64,000 nucleotides of DNA from Metabacillus dongyingensis (GTDB lineage: Bacteria > Bacillota > Bacilli > Bacillales > Bacillaceae). Of this stretch, positions 17,930 through 26,330 are shown in pieces. Both the position numbers and the translations under genes were made by a program. A model generated the notes under the pieces. The model saw only the letters and a list, made by a program, of their open reading frames with translations, did no database searches and was not told the origin of the DNA. The stretch's first letter is position 1, and each line of letters begins with the position of its first letter. The stretch is from the NCBI RefSeq assembly GCF_019933155.2, contig NZ_CP082944.1:1862001-1926000 (forward strand), given 5' to 3'.

Positions 17930-18036
17930 TAGTGTCTGATAAATCTTAAAAATTTGAAATAGAGCCTGAAATAAAGGGAAAAGTGCCCGATAAACAAAGT
18001 TACGAAAGATAAACCGAACAGTACCTGATAAAAATC
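17930..18036. repeat. cluster of short imperfect GTGCCTGATAAA repeats
   Basis: The 574-base gap between 17812 and 18386 has no convincing gene. Inside it, variants of GTGCCTGATAAA recur at about 17932, 17962, 17982, 18000 and 18020, spaced roughly 20 to 30 bases, all in the same direction. The rest of the gap (18040-18385) is AT-rich and I see nothing further in it except a possible promoter close to the next gene. Confidence 0.5.
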
Positions 18037-18403
18037 CTTCTAAATCTTCTTTCACAAGGCATTAAAAAATTCCTTAGGATTCCATGAACGGGAATTCCCA
18101 AAAAATAAAAATAAGAATTTCAATCCATCTAAGTTCAGCTTATATCCGCAGCTCATAAAATAGAATATAAACGTGTGAAGGAGATGAAAACAAGCCTAAT
18201 TAAGAAAATGACAAAGGAAAAATGATCACAAATAAGAATGAATCAGGCAAATAACGCTGCATAAGCCTGTTCGAAAATGAATTCACTTCCTTCAAGGAAG
18301 AATCTCTTTTTTTATACCAGATAATAGGAATCGCCTATATGACTAAGTAAAAAAATGATAAGATGAAAACAGCAATCAGTTCTTAATGGAAAGTACGGTG
18401 ATC

Positions 18404-20557
18404 ATGTTGAGCAAACTCATTCCGCTGGGATATCTCAGTGCAATCATTTTTGTTATATCGGGCATTCTTTCTTTTTTTGCTTCCAATTGGAGCGGTTTTG
18501 AACGATTGGAAAAGGTGGGTCTTGCAATTGGTATGATGATTTTATTTTATGGAGCAAGCTTTTTGAGCGGAAAGATTTTGTCCAACCGGGAGGCTCTCCC
18601 GAAGTGGCTGCTTGTCGGAGGAGCAATCTCGTTTGGTGCTGCAGCAGCTCTGATCGGGCAAATATATAATTCACATGCTGACAGTTATCTATTATATTTC
18701 ATCTGGATGCTGCCTTCGATTGCGCTTGCTGTCATTACGCGATATCAGCCTTTTGCCATTCTTAGCTATGGGCTATTGCTGCTTTCATACTGGTTTTACA
18801 TGTTTCCGGCAAGCGTATCCATCAATCGTTCGGATTTTGAAGAGTGGCTCATTTATTTTGGCATGGTCATTCTTAATGCCATTGTATTTGGCTTAGCTTA
18901 TTTCTTAAAGCTAAAACCTCTGCAATACGCAGCTTTTACAGTCATTCATCTCTTTTTGATCATCATGTCGTTTTACGAGGTGTTTGAACCTTATAGTTCC
19001 TGGATGAACATCGTGTACTTGTTTGTCATTATTCTTAGCTACTTCCTTTTTATGAAAAAAGACAGCCATCATACGCTGACAATTATTGCGTTTGTGATGC
19101 TGGGCGTTTTTGCCCTTTCTAAATATGCAGAACTCAGTATAAGACTTGCCGATAAAATCGGGCCATACAGCTTTTATTTGTTTTCCATCCTTGGGACACT
19201 GCTCTTTTTGGGAGGCGGTATTTACTTTGCAGTCCGTGTAACGAGGAAAGCGCCGGATGATTCGCTGATGTATAAAGTGTTTAAAAATATTCTGATTGTG
19301 ATTATAACCTTCACCTCGTCTCTCTTGCTATCATTCAGCCTTGGCGGATTATTGTTCCTTATCTTTCAGTCAGAATATAGCCTTGCTGTGTTCAGTCTTC
19401 TATTTATAGGCACAGCCGTTTTTTGGAAAAAGCTCTATACAGCTGCACGGTACACCTTATTTATTACAGGAATTTTAATAGCATTAGGAGTTCTTTTCAT
19501 ACTTAATGCCGGCACCGCCATTCTCTTTATTGCGGTAGGTTTTGTGATGATCCTGATCGAACGGGAAAAATTTCTTCAGTTTCTCGCCTATTCTTTTATG
19601 CTTGCGAGCTTCATCAGTCTATTTTCTGTGCACTTACAATGGATGGAGAATTTCCGCATTGTTTTAGCCCTTTTATCCATTGCTCAATTCTTGCTGATGA
19701 TGGTGCCGATTGATAAAGTGAGACAGCTGAGCAGCTTCTGCCTCTTTTACGGCTTCCTGCTTCTTTATCCGGCCGCCTTCTGGGGAACAGATTGGCAAGA
19801 AACGCTTGTCTATCAGATTCTGTATTTTGGACTTAGTGCAGCCATGCTTGCCTTTTATCATAAAAGAGATGGCCTTGTGAAGAAAAATATAACCTGGGTA
19901 TTTTTTATCCTCTTTTTCATCGGCCTGTATTACGATTTTGCCTGGAAGCTGCTTCACAAATCGCTGACCTTTCTGCTCCTTGGCCTGCTGATTTTTGCAG
20001 CTGTGAGATACTTTGATAAAGAAAAACCTGCAGGAGTAACCGTTTTTACAAACAGAACCTGGGCTTTGATTGCAGCAGTTTTTACCCTTCAGCTTGCTTT
20101 TACAGGATCCCAGAGCTTTTTAAATGAAAAAGCTCTGGATGAAGGGAAAGTGGTTGTGCTTGAACTTGAACCGCTTGATCCAAGGTCAATGCTTCAGGGA
20201 GATTATGTACAGCTGAGATATGAAGCCGGAAGATATGAACCGGAAGATGGCGTTAAAACCGGATCTGTCATCACCGTTAAGGTGAAAAAAGACAGCAAGG
20301 GCGTTTACAGGCCGACTGGAGAAACGGCAAAAGGAAGAGCAGCGGAAGCTTTCAAAGAGCCTGAAGCGGACGAAGCCTATCTGACTGGAAAATATAATGG
20401 CTATGACGGCCTCATTCTAGGAATCGAATCCTTTTTTGTAGAAGAGGGAACAGGGATGGAACTGGAACGGCATGCAAAATATGCAAAAGTGATAGTCTCT
20501 GATGAAGGCAATGCCCTGCTTGTAGATGTGAAAAGCGATTTATCTTCTCTGAAATAA
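18404..20557 (+). CDS. large membrane protein with DUF2157-like N-terminus and GDYXXLXY C-terminal domain
   Basis: About 717 aa. The N-terminal two-thirds hold some 16 to 18 hydrophobic helices beginning LGYLSAIIFVISGILSFFASNW, as in DUF2157 proteins. After residue about 560 a soluble domain carries LDPRSMLQGDYVQLRYE, the GDYXXLXY signature, followed by beta-rich sequence. The two parts are often adjacent genes or fused. Start codon: ATG 18404 or TTG 18407 follow GGTGATC; an upstream ATG at 18386 lacks a ribosome site. Function is unknown; an envelope role is plausible. Confidence 0.8.
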   Translation: MLSKLIPLGYLSAIIFVISGILSFFASNWSGFERLEKVGLAIGMMILFYGASFLSGKILSNREALPKWLLVGGAISFGAAAALIGQIYNSHADSYLLYFIWMLPSIALAVITRYQPFAILSYGLLLLSYWFYMFPASVSINRSDFEEWLIYFGMVILNAIVFGLAYFLKLKPLQYAAFTVIHLFLIIMSFYEVFEPYSSWMNIVYLFVIILSYFLFMKKDSHHTLTIIAFVMLGVFALSKYAELSIRLADKIGPYSFYLFSILGTLLFLGGGIYFAVRVTRKAPDDSLMYKVFKNILIVIITFTSSLLLSFSLGGLLFLIFQSEYSLAVFSLLFIGTAVFWKKLYTAARYTLFITGILIALGVLFILNAGTAILFIAVGFVMILIEREKFLQFLAYSFMLASFISLFSVHLQWMENFRIVLALLSIAQFLLMMVPIDKVRQLSSFCLFYGFLLLYPAAFWGTDWQETLVYQILYFGLSAAMLAFYHKRDGLVKKNITWVFFILFFIGLYYDFAWKLLHKSLTFLLLGLLIFAAVRYFDKEKPAGVTVFTNRTWALIAAVFTLQLAFTGSQSFLNEKALDEGKVVVLELEPLDPRSMLQGDYVQLRYEAGRYEPEDGVKTGSVITVKVKKDSKGVYRPTGETAKGRAAEAFKEPEADEAYLTGKYNGYDGLILGIESFFVEEGTGMELERHAKYAKVIVSDEGNALLVDVKSDLSSLK

Positions 20558-20588
20558 AAAAATCCATCCTCTGCTGGATGGATTTTTT
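20557..20588 (+). terminator. rho-independent terminator
   Basis: AAAATCCATCC and GGATGGATTTT arms around TCTGCT, with six T following. Confidence 0.9.
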
Positions 20589-20641
20589 CTATAAAATTAG
20601 AATTTTCATATCTGTCTGCTCTAATCAGGCGACTCTGCTTT

Positions 20642-20977
20642 TTAATTTGACCCGTTCGCCAGTTTAACGAGCATATGTGCAAGGAAATGTCTTTCTTCAT
20701 CATTGCCGACTTTCCAGAGTTCATTTAATAGATTCTCTTCGCTGTTGCGCGGTTCAACGTTATTAGCCAGATAGTTTGCAACTTTCTCAGCGCCTTTAGC
20801 AAGCATTTCATCGCTTAAACCTAAACGCTTGCCTGCTTCAACTTTTTCGCCTAAGTACGATTTGAATTCTTCGAAATCCCGAAGGATCGCTTCCATTTTC
20901 TCATTGTTCATTGAATCTAGCTTCTTCTCAATCTTTTCTGTCTGAATGGATTCGTCTTTTACTTGATGGTTTGACAT
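20642..20977 (-). CDS. DUF3243 family protein
   Basis: 111 aa from ATG 20977, placed 9 bases after AGGAGGTG; a GTG at 20989 is less likely. The N-terminal third is charged and disordered. The rest matches DUF3243, with ILRDFEEFKSYLGEKVEAG, KRLGLSDEMLAKGAEKVANYLA and WKVGNDEERHFLAHMLVKL. B. subtilis YmfJ is a shorter relative. The product is probably a small helical cytosolic protein of unknown function; the N-terminal extension is longer than usual. Confidence 0.8.
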   Translation of the reverse strand: MSNHQVKDESIQTEKIEKKLDSMNNEKMEAILRDFEEFKSYLGEKVEAGKRLGLSDEMLAKGAEKVANYLANNVEPRNSEENLLNELWKVGNDEERHFLAHMLVKLANGSN

Positions 20978-21062
20978 TTTTTCTTGCACCTCCTGTTAAA
21001 GTTATTTATTACATTCCCGTTCTGAAAGGAGGTAAACCCTTCCAGAGTGTTGAATGTGCTCT

Positions 21063-21221
21063 ATGAGTTCATTTGAGAGCAGTCTGGCACCTTCTATGAA
21101 AACAATCAGATCAGAAAATCGAAAGACCGTTTTTCTGAAACGGGTTCTGCATAAAAAAGACGGATGTATTTCCGAAGAAGTCCATCAGCATTCTTTAAGT
21201 TCTGATGAATTTGGCGTATGA
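21063..21221 (+). CDS. possible 52-aa hypothetical protein
   Basis: An open frame from ATG 21063 to TGA 21221 reads MSSFESSLAPSMKTIRSEN and onward, hydrophilic and basic in the middle. No good ribosome site precedes it and I do not recognise it. It lies in the 280-base gap between divergent genes, so it may be chance. Confidence 0.2.
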   Translation: MSSFESSLAPSMKTIRSENRKTVFLKRVLHKKDGCISEEVHQHSLSSDEFGV

Positions 21222-21257
21222 TAGAGAGGACTTATGCAGATGAAGGAGAGAGAGTGT

Positions 21258-22361
21258 ATGCAAAAAGAAAGATTAATGAAGCTTACTGACTGGCTGAAGC
21301 AGCAGGATACAGATGCTGCCTTTATTTCATCAACTGAAAACATTTTCTACTTAACAAACTTTCACACAAATCCCCATGAGAGATTAATGGGTTTATTTAT
21401 TTTTAAAGAAGAAGAGCCATTTTTTATTTGCCCTGGAATGGAAGTTTCACAGGCAAAAGCAGCAGGTTTTGACGGGGAAATTATCGGATATGCCGATCAT
21501 GAAAATCCATGGGACAAAGTAAATGCAGCCATCGTAAAAAGAGGGCAGCAGAACGTTAAAAAGGCAGCAGTTGAAAAAGAACTTCTTTCTTTTGCCCGCG
21601 CTGAGCAGCTTCTTAACATTCTGACAGGAGCAGAACTTGTTTCAGCGGAGGAAATCATGAATCAATTGCGTCTGATCAAAGACGACAAAGAGCTTGAGAT
21701 TTTAAGAGAGGCATCAGCGCTTGCAGATTTCGGCGTTGAGGTAGGTGTTCAGGCTCTTCAATCAGGCATCAGCGAAATGGACGTTCTTGCAAAAATCGAA
21801 TATGAACTAAAACGAAAAGGGATTCGTGAAATGTCCTTTTCTACAATGGTCCTGTTCGGTGAAAAATCAGGACAGCCCCATGGCAATCCTGGCTTAACTT
21901 CGTTAAAATCTGGAGACTTCGTTTTATTTGATCTTGGTGTCGTACTTGATGGCTACTGCTCAGATATTACGCGTACATTTGCCTATCAATCGATCAGTGA
22001 AAAGCAAAAAGAAATCTATGATACAGTGCTAAAAGCTCAATTAAAAGCGCTGGATGCAAGCAAACCAGGCACCAGAATCGGTGAATTGGATCAAATCGCA
22101 CGGGATGTCATCACAAATGCAGGCTATGGCGATTTCTTCCCGCATCGATTGGGACATGGCCTTGGCATTAGCGTGCACGAATTCCCGTCGATGAGCCATA
22201 CGAATAATGACCTGCTTCAGGAAGGCATGGTTTATACAATTGAACCAGGCATTTACGTTCCTGATATCGGCGGCGTCCGCATTGAAGATGACGTGTATAT
22301 TACGAATACAGGTCATGAAACGCTGACAAAGTTTCCAAAAGAGCTTCAAATCATCAAATAG
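21258..22361 (+). CDS. ykvY: Xaa-Pro aminopeptidase/dipeptidase, M24B family (YkvY-like)
   Basis: 367 aa from ATG 21258, 9 bases after AAGGAG; an upstream ATG at 21234 is possible. The creatinase-like N-terminal domain (about 1-130) precedes the pita-bread domain. Metal ligands can be placed: two Asp in FDLGVVLDGYCSDITRTF, His in HRLGHGLG, Glu in YTIEPGIY and Glu in GGVRIEDDVYI. It releases or cleaves residues next to proline using two metal ions. Position downstream of zosA matches ykvY in B. subtilis. Confidence 0.92.
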   Translation: MQKERLMKLTDWLKQQDTDAAFISSTENIFYLTNFHTNPHERLMGLFIFKEEEPFFICPGMEVSQAKAAGFDGEIIGYADHENPWDKVNAAIVKRGQQNVKKAAVEKELLSFARAEQLLNILTGAELVSAEEIMNQLRLIKDDKELEILREASALADFGVEVGVQALQSGISEMDVLAKIEYELKRKGIREMSFSTMVLFGEKSGQPHGNPGLTSLKSGDFVLFDLGVVLDGYCSDITRTFAYQSISEKQKEIYDTVLKAQLKALDASKPGTRIGELDQIARDVITNAGYGDFFPHRLGHGLGISVHEFPSMSHTNNDLLQEGMVYTIEPGIYVPDIGGVRIEDDVYITNTGHETLTKFPKELQIIK

Positions 22362-22384
22362 AGAGAAAATAAATAAAGCATCGA

Positions 22385-22425
22385 ATCAAACCGCACATGC
22401 AAGCTTATCGTGCGGTTTGATTTTT
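22385..22425 (+). terminator. rho-independent terminator
   Basis: ATCAAACCGCAC and GTGCGGTTTGAT form a 12-base stem with a T run. Confidence 0.9.
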
Positions 22426-22448
22426 AAGAAATAAAAGGGGAAAAGAAA

Positions 22449-23255
22449 ATGAAAAAATGGTTCCTGCTGATTTTTGCAGCCTTTATGATATCGGGATGTT
22501 CTGAAACAGCGAATAATGAGACACCTGCTGCTGAAACTGAAAAGAAAAATATATCCTCTAAAGAAGAGAGTCCTCCTGAGGAAGCAGCTCCGGCTGAATC
22601 CGAAATAGAAGCAGATTCTGAGAATGAAAATTTCATTCCAGCCAAGGTAGTCAGGGTCATCGACGGTGACACAGTCAAGGTTCTTGTGAATGGGAAAGAA
22701 GAGACGCTGCGCCTGCTGCTTGTCGACACACCGGAAACCGTTCATCCAAACAAACCTGTACAGCCGTTTGGACCTGAAGCAAGCAGCTTTGCAAAAGAAA
22801 CACTTTCAGGTAAAGAGGTGGAGCTTGAACTGGATGTTGGAGAACGTGATAAATATGGAAGGCTCCTGGTCTATCTTCACGCTGACGGCAAGATGTTCAA
22901 TAAACTTCTTATCGAAAAAGGACTTGCACGTGTGGGTTATGTTTATGCCCCGAATACGAAGCATGTAGATGAGTTTATTAAGCTTCAAAAAACTGCTCAG
23001 AAAAAGGAGATTGGCATCTGGAGCATAGAAAATTATGCCGCTGAGGACGAAGGATTTAATGTTGCTGAAAAAAAATCAGAAGATCCGAAAGAAACACAAA
23101 CAGAGGCCTGCACAATCAAAGGGAATATTTCTTCATCAGGAGACAAGATTTATCATCTGCCTGAAGGACAATATTATGATGCAACAAAAGAAGAAGAAAT
23201 GTTCTGTTCTGAGGATGAAGCGGTCAATGCCGGATACCGGGCATCTAAAAGATAA
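22449..23255 (+). CDS. thermonuclease (SNase-family) lipoprotein
   Basis: 268 aa. Lipoprotein signal with lipobox MISGC in residues 1-17, an acidic Glu/Ala-rich linker to about 65, then an SNase domain. The latter has VVRVIDGDTVKV, LRLLLVDTPET and ERDKYGRLLVYL, covering the catalytic Asp, Arg and Glu positions of staphylococcal nuclease. The C-terminal 50 residues (CTIKGNISSSGDKIYHLPEG and FCSEDEAVNAGYRASK) form the small domain often attached to secreted nucleases. It should degrade DNA or RNA at the cell surface, calcium-dependent by family. Confidence 0.9.
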   Translation: MKKWFLLIFAAFMISGCSETANNETPAAETEKKNISSKEESPPEEAAPAESEIEADSENENFIPAKVVRVIDGDTVKVLVNGKEETLRLLLVDTPETVHPNKPVQPFGPEASSFAKETLSGKEVELELDVGERDKYGRLLVYLHADGKMFNKLLIEKGLARVGYVYAPNTKHVDEFIKLQKTAQKKEIGIWSIENYAAEDEGFNVAEKKSEDPKETQTEACTIKGNISSSGDKIYHLPEGQYYDATKEEEMFCSEDEAVNAGYRASKR

Positions 23256-23297
23256 AGCGGGATATGACCCGCATTTTTTATACTGTGCTGATTGGTG

Positions 23298-23520
23298 ATT
23301 AAAAGGATTTGGTTCAGGTTTGCCGAATAAGCAGCCCTGAACAAATTCAATGCCGAGATCCTTCAATTTCCGCTAAAAGGAAGTCCTCTTCTTTTTCATG
23401 GGAATCCGAAATGTCATTCCGGTCGATTTTTACATAATCAGGATGAAGTTCACATAGGATTTCAAGTGCTGCAAGCCTGAGGGATTCATTTTTCTTCCTC
23501 AATAAAGGTAAATGATTTAT
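23298..23520 (-). pseudogene. remnant of an EAL-domain (c-di-GMP phosphodiesterase-like) gene
   Basis: On the reverse strand one frame reads LRLAALEILCELHPDYVKIDRND and another, joined by a frameshift near 23366, reads KDLGIEFVQGCLFGKPEPNP. Together these resemble the last third of an EAL domain, where DYVKIDR holds catalytic residues and FVQGYLFGKPxP closes the domain. There is no start codon, no upstream EAL motif and a frameshift, so it is a decayed fragment. The rest of the 457-base gap holds only a terminator. Confidence 0.6.
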
Positions 23521-23550
23521 CAATGATCTTGCGAAGCAAGAAGACTAAAA

Positions 23551-23580
23551 ACCAAATCACAAGCTGATTTGGTTTTTTTT
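23551..23580 (+). terminator. rho-independent terminator-like hairpin
   Basis: ACCAAATCA and TGATTTGGT form the stem with an eight-T tail and an A run on the left, so it can work in either direction. Confidence 0.8.
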
Positions 23581-23711
23581 TGTGCTGTTTCATGAGAAAT
23601 CTAAGCCTGAGGTCTTACTTTCAGTTAAACCTCAGGTGTGTTTTCTAATGAATCCATTGCCATTAAACTTAATCATACAAATGAAAATTTCTTAAAGGGA
23701 GAAAGATTGCT

Positions 23712-24593
23712 GTGATTCTTGGAAAGAAACTGTCTGAATTGTGGACGCATTTATTGATGAGCGCGATTGCAGCTGTGTGCGTGTTTGTGTTTTTGCCGTC
23801 GGTGCTGACAATTTATAAAGGTATATTTACAGTCATTTTACTAGTCATTCTGTCTATTAATCTTGTCTTGATTATCATGAAAAAAGCGAACTATTTAAAA
23901 ATTACGAGGCTCGCCTTAGTGTACTTGAGCATTTTTCTTATTATTGTCTGTCTGATTTTTTATACAACAGAGTTTTTGGTTATGACGGATGCAAAAGGTT
24001 TGGAGAGCGTTGTAGGCGGAAACACCCTATTAGGCAAACTCCTTTTTCTCCTTATTTGCTTCCTCCAGCCAATCGTCCTGCCCTTGCCTGAAGCTGTTAC
24101 GATTCCGGTAGGCAGTGCAGTTTTTGGCTCATTTACCGCAGCTTATCTGAGTTTTTTCGGAACGATTTCCGGAATAGCTGTCATGTTCCTCATAGCTAGG
24201 CACGGCGGACAAAAACTTGTTGTAAAAATAGTGAAAGAAAAGCACTTGCACAGCTACCAGCAGTATGTCGAAAAAAATGAAACGGCGATTCTTTTCCTCT
24301 TGTTTATTATCCCGGTTCTTCCAGATGAAATCATTTGCCTTGGAGCGGGGATAGGCGGAGTTTCTTTCAGCAGATTTCTCCTGATTGCTTCTCTGTCAAA
24401 ACTAATGACTGCCTCATCTCTTTCCTATTCAGTCCAATTGGCAAAAAGCCTCTCACTGACCGGACAGGAATTAATCATGACTGTGTCACTTGCTGCTTTT
24501 GGATTCATGATTTTATCGATAGGAGTAAAATGGCTTTTAAATAAAAGAAAAAAGAACAGCAGCATTCATTATGAGAAAAACGCTGAAAAATAG
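23712..24593 (+). CDS. VTT-domain (DedA/TVP38-type) membrane protein
   Basis: 293 aa from GTG 23712 after AAAGGGAG. Three N-terminal helices precede a VTT (SNARE-associated) core with LPLPEAVTIPVGSAVFGSF, GISGIAVMFLIARHGG-like sequence and FIIPVLPDEIICLGAGIGG. The family is linked to lipid scrambling or undecaprenyl-phosphate transport, though this branch is unassigned. The basic C-terminus ends in the cytosol. Monocistronic. Confidence 0.82.
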   Translation: MILGKKLSELWTHLLMSAIAAVCVFVFLPSVLTIYKGIFTVILLVILSINLVLIIMKKANYLKITRLALVYLSIFLIIVCLIFYTTEFLVMTDAKGLESVVGGNTLLGKLLFLLICFLQPIVLPLPEAVTIPVGSAVFGSFTAAYLSFFGTISGIAVMFLIARHGGQKLVVKIVKEKHLHSYQQYVEKNETAILFLLFIIPVLPDEIICLGAGIGGVSFSRFLLIASLSKLMTASSLSYSVQLAKSLSLTGQELIMTVSLAAFGFMILSIGVKWLLNKRKKNSSIHYEKNAEK

Positions 24594-24902
24594 AGCGTTT
24601 TATTGTGATGGACCAGTAATCAAAAAGAGAAAAGCACATGATTGTTCTGTTAATGAAGCCTGAACAGAACACATGTGCACGGTTAATTCTATATTTTTAG
24701 TCGTTGTATGAAATTAGGAAATTTAATTTTAATTCAGAGCCCGACTTGGGACACTTAAACAACGTAAGCCCTGCCTCTCATACGTCCTTGCGGTTCCAAG
24801 CCCGCGCCAGCTAGAGTAAGTGTAAATCTCAGATTTGCCCGAATCATTGCCTCTAAGCTTTAATTACCCGATTTTCAGGTGTTAAAACATATGGAAAAGA
24901 GT
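24594..24902. other. gene-free region with a long inverted repeat and a GC-rich structured segment
   Basis: At 24634-24678 the arms GCACATG(ATT)GTTCTGTT and AACAGAAC(A)CATGTGC form a 15-base stem with no T run. From about 24738 to 24850 composition turns GC-rich, unlike normal spacers here, with ACGTA...TACGT and CTTG...CAAG short stems. I match it to no known riboswitch, tRNA or terminator and see no open frame. Confidence 0.5.
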
Positions 24903-25379
24903 TTATCCTTTTTGAATGGTGCGAACTCTCAAAATAATAAATCGGATGAGAAATCCGGTCAGCAATCCTGGAATAAGTGAAAGCATCGGCAGCCAGATCG
25001 GTCCGAAGAGTACACCGAACAGCTTAAGTTTTGGAGAGTACATTAATCCGACCGTGACAAAATAAGCCCCAAATGCAAAAGGCAAAAAGGACAGGGGAGG
25101 CGCGGGACCATCTGCATTTTTGTAAGCATCATACATCGCAAACATATAAACGCAAGGATAAAACATAAGCCATCCGAATTCGACCGTTTGAATGGCCACA
25201 TCAATTTCACCTAAAAAACTAAGCATGATGACCTGATTGAAATGACTATTCGTATTAATCAGCAGTTCCAGTAAAATAAACAGGATTCCTTTAATCACCT
25301 GGCGGTTCAGAAGCTGTCCAAACCCAGGGAATGCTATGCTCCACAATAGGACTTCTAGTTTACTTGTTTTCACATTCAT
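24903..25379 (-). CDS. membrane protein with TM2-like N-terminal motif
   Basis: 158 aa with about four hydrophobic segments. It begins with a short hydrophilic stretch and then FPGFGQLLNRQVIKGILFI, the glycine-rich helix pair motif seen in TM2-domain and related small membrane proteins. A CVYMFAMYDAYKNADG segment follows, also common in these proteins. No catalytic motif is visible. Such genes are frequent in bacilli with no known function. Confidence 0.7.
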   Translation of the reverse strand: MNVKTSKLEVLLWSIAFPGFGQLLNRQVIKGILFILLELLINTNSHFNQVIMLSFLGEIDVAIQTVEFGWLMFYPCVYMFAMYDAYKNADGPAPPLSFLPFAFGAYFVTVGLMYSPKLKLFGVLFGPIWLPMLSLIPGLLTGFLIRFIILRVRTIQKG

Positions 25380-25563
25380 ACCTACCTATCAGGATTCGTG
25401 TGATTTCTATATGAACGAATCAATCTAATGTTATTTTCTGTAAAAACTCCGAAGAACATACAATGAATTTAAGGCAGGTCAAACTTTCAGAAAAAAGTTC
25501 CTGAATTTCTGCTACTCTGATGATCGTTTCCTTGTATAACGTATACGAAAGGAGGTGATCAAT

Positions 25564-25782
25564 ATGGCAGAAACAATCATTCTTGATTCACAGCTTCGCC
25601 TTGTATTCGATATGGGCATGGATGAAAAAGGAGAGCAGGTATTTAAATACAAGAATTACAACAACGTAAAAACAACAGCAACCGCTGAACAGCTGCTGCA
25701 GGCAGCATCTGCAATTACAGGTCTGCAAACACAAATTTTATCTCATGTAGAACGAAACGATTCTCATCAGGTAACAGCTTAA
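25564..25782 (+). CDS. DUF1659 family protein
   Basis: 72 aa starting MAETIILDSQLRLVF at ATG 25564, behind a near-perfect AAAGGAGGTGATC ribosome site. The sequence FKYKNYNNVKTTATAEQLLQAA is characteristic of DUF1659. It heads a three-gene set with DUF2922 and YvrJ proteins, a pairing common across bacilli. Small, soluble, function unknown; the very strong ribosome site suggests high expression. Confidence 0.85.
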   Translation: MAETIILDSQLRLVFDMGMDEKGEQVFKYKNYNNVKTTATAEQLLQAASAITGLQTQILSHVERNDSHQVTA

Positions 25783-25814
25783 CCACTAAAACATCAGGAA
25801 AGGAAGGAATTTAA

Positions 25815-26033
25815 ATGGCGAAAACGCTGGAGCTTCAATTTTTAAATGAAGAGGGCAAGCAGGTGAAAATCAACATCGATTCTCCAAAAGAACCGGTAAT
25901 TGAGAGTGATGTGTCAAAAGCAATGGACCTTATCTTAGCTTCAAGTGCTTTTACATCTCCGGGCGGAGACGTTATCAGCAAAAAAGGGGCACGTATCGTT
26001 GAAAGAAATTTAACAGATCTTACAATCGGATAA
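25815..26033 (+). CDS. DUF2922 family protein
   Basis: 72 aa starting MAKTLELQFLNEEGKQVKI at ATG 25815 after GGAAGGAAT. It has the DUF2922 pattern of an N-terminal beta hairpin, VSKAMDLILASSAF and ARIVERNLTDL. Second gene of the DUF1659-DUF2922-YvrJ set, 32 bases after the first. Function unknown. Confidence 0.85.
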   Translation: MAKTLELQFLNEEGKQVKINIDSPKEPVIESDVSKAMDLILASSAFTSPGGDVISKKGARIVERNLTDLTIG

Positions 26034-26132
26034 TGCAAATGAAGGTCAGATCTCTAATTAGGGGATCTGGCCTTTCATCTCTGTGAGAAGAAGGAAATTG
26101 AACATAAAAACTGGAAAAGGAGGAAACCTATT

Positions 26133-26270
26133 ATGGAACAGTGGATTCAATTAGTAAGCGAAGTCGGATTTCCGATTATGGTTACTCTCTACCTGCTACA
26201 CAGGATTGAAAGCAAACTGGACACTCTGAATGCGTCCATTCAAATGCTCCCGAAGCAGTGGAATAAGTAA
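26133..26270 (+). CDS. YvrJ family small membrane protein
   Basis: 45 aa from ATG 26133 behind AAAAGGAGG. It begins MEQWIQLVSEVGFPIMVTLY, a single membrane helix, followed by HRIESKLDTLNASIQML, an amphipathic helix. This is the YvrJ pattern, reminiscent of small holin-like proteins of the BhlA/UviB type. It closes the three-gene set. Function unknown. Confidence 0.85.
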   Translation: MEQWIQLVSEVGFPIMVTLYLLHRIESKLDTLNASIQMLPKQWNK

Positions 26271-26330
26271 TCTGTCAAACTAAACTTCTCTGCTTATGAA
26301 AGGGATCCTTAAAATGGGGAAGTGAAATTA

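Noticed and set aside
24740..24850. Possible riboswitch or tRNA-like gene in the GC-rich segment
   Set aside because: I could not fit it to the cloverleaf or to the purine, lysine, cobalamin, FMN, c-di-GMP or M-box consensus. It is reported as unexplained instead.
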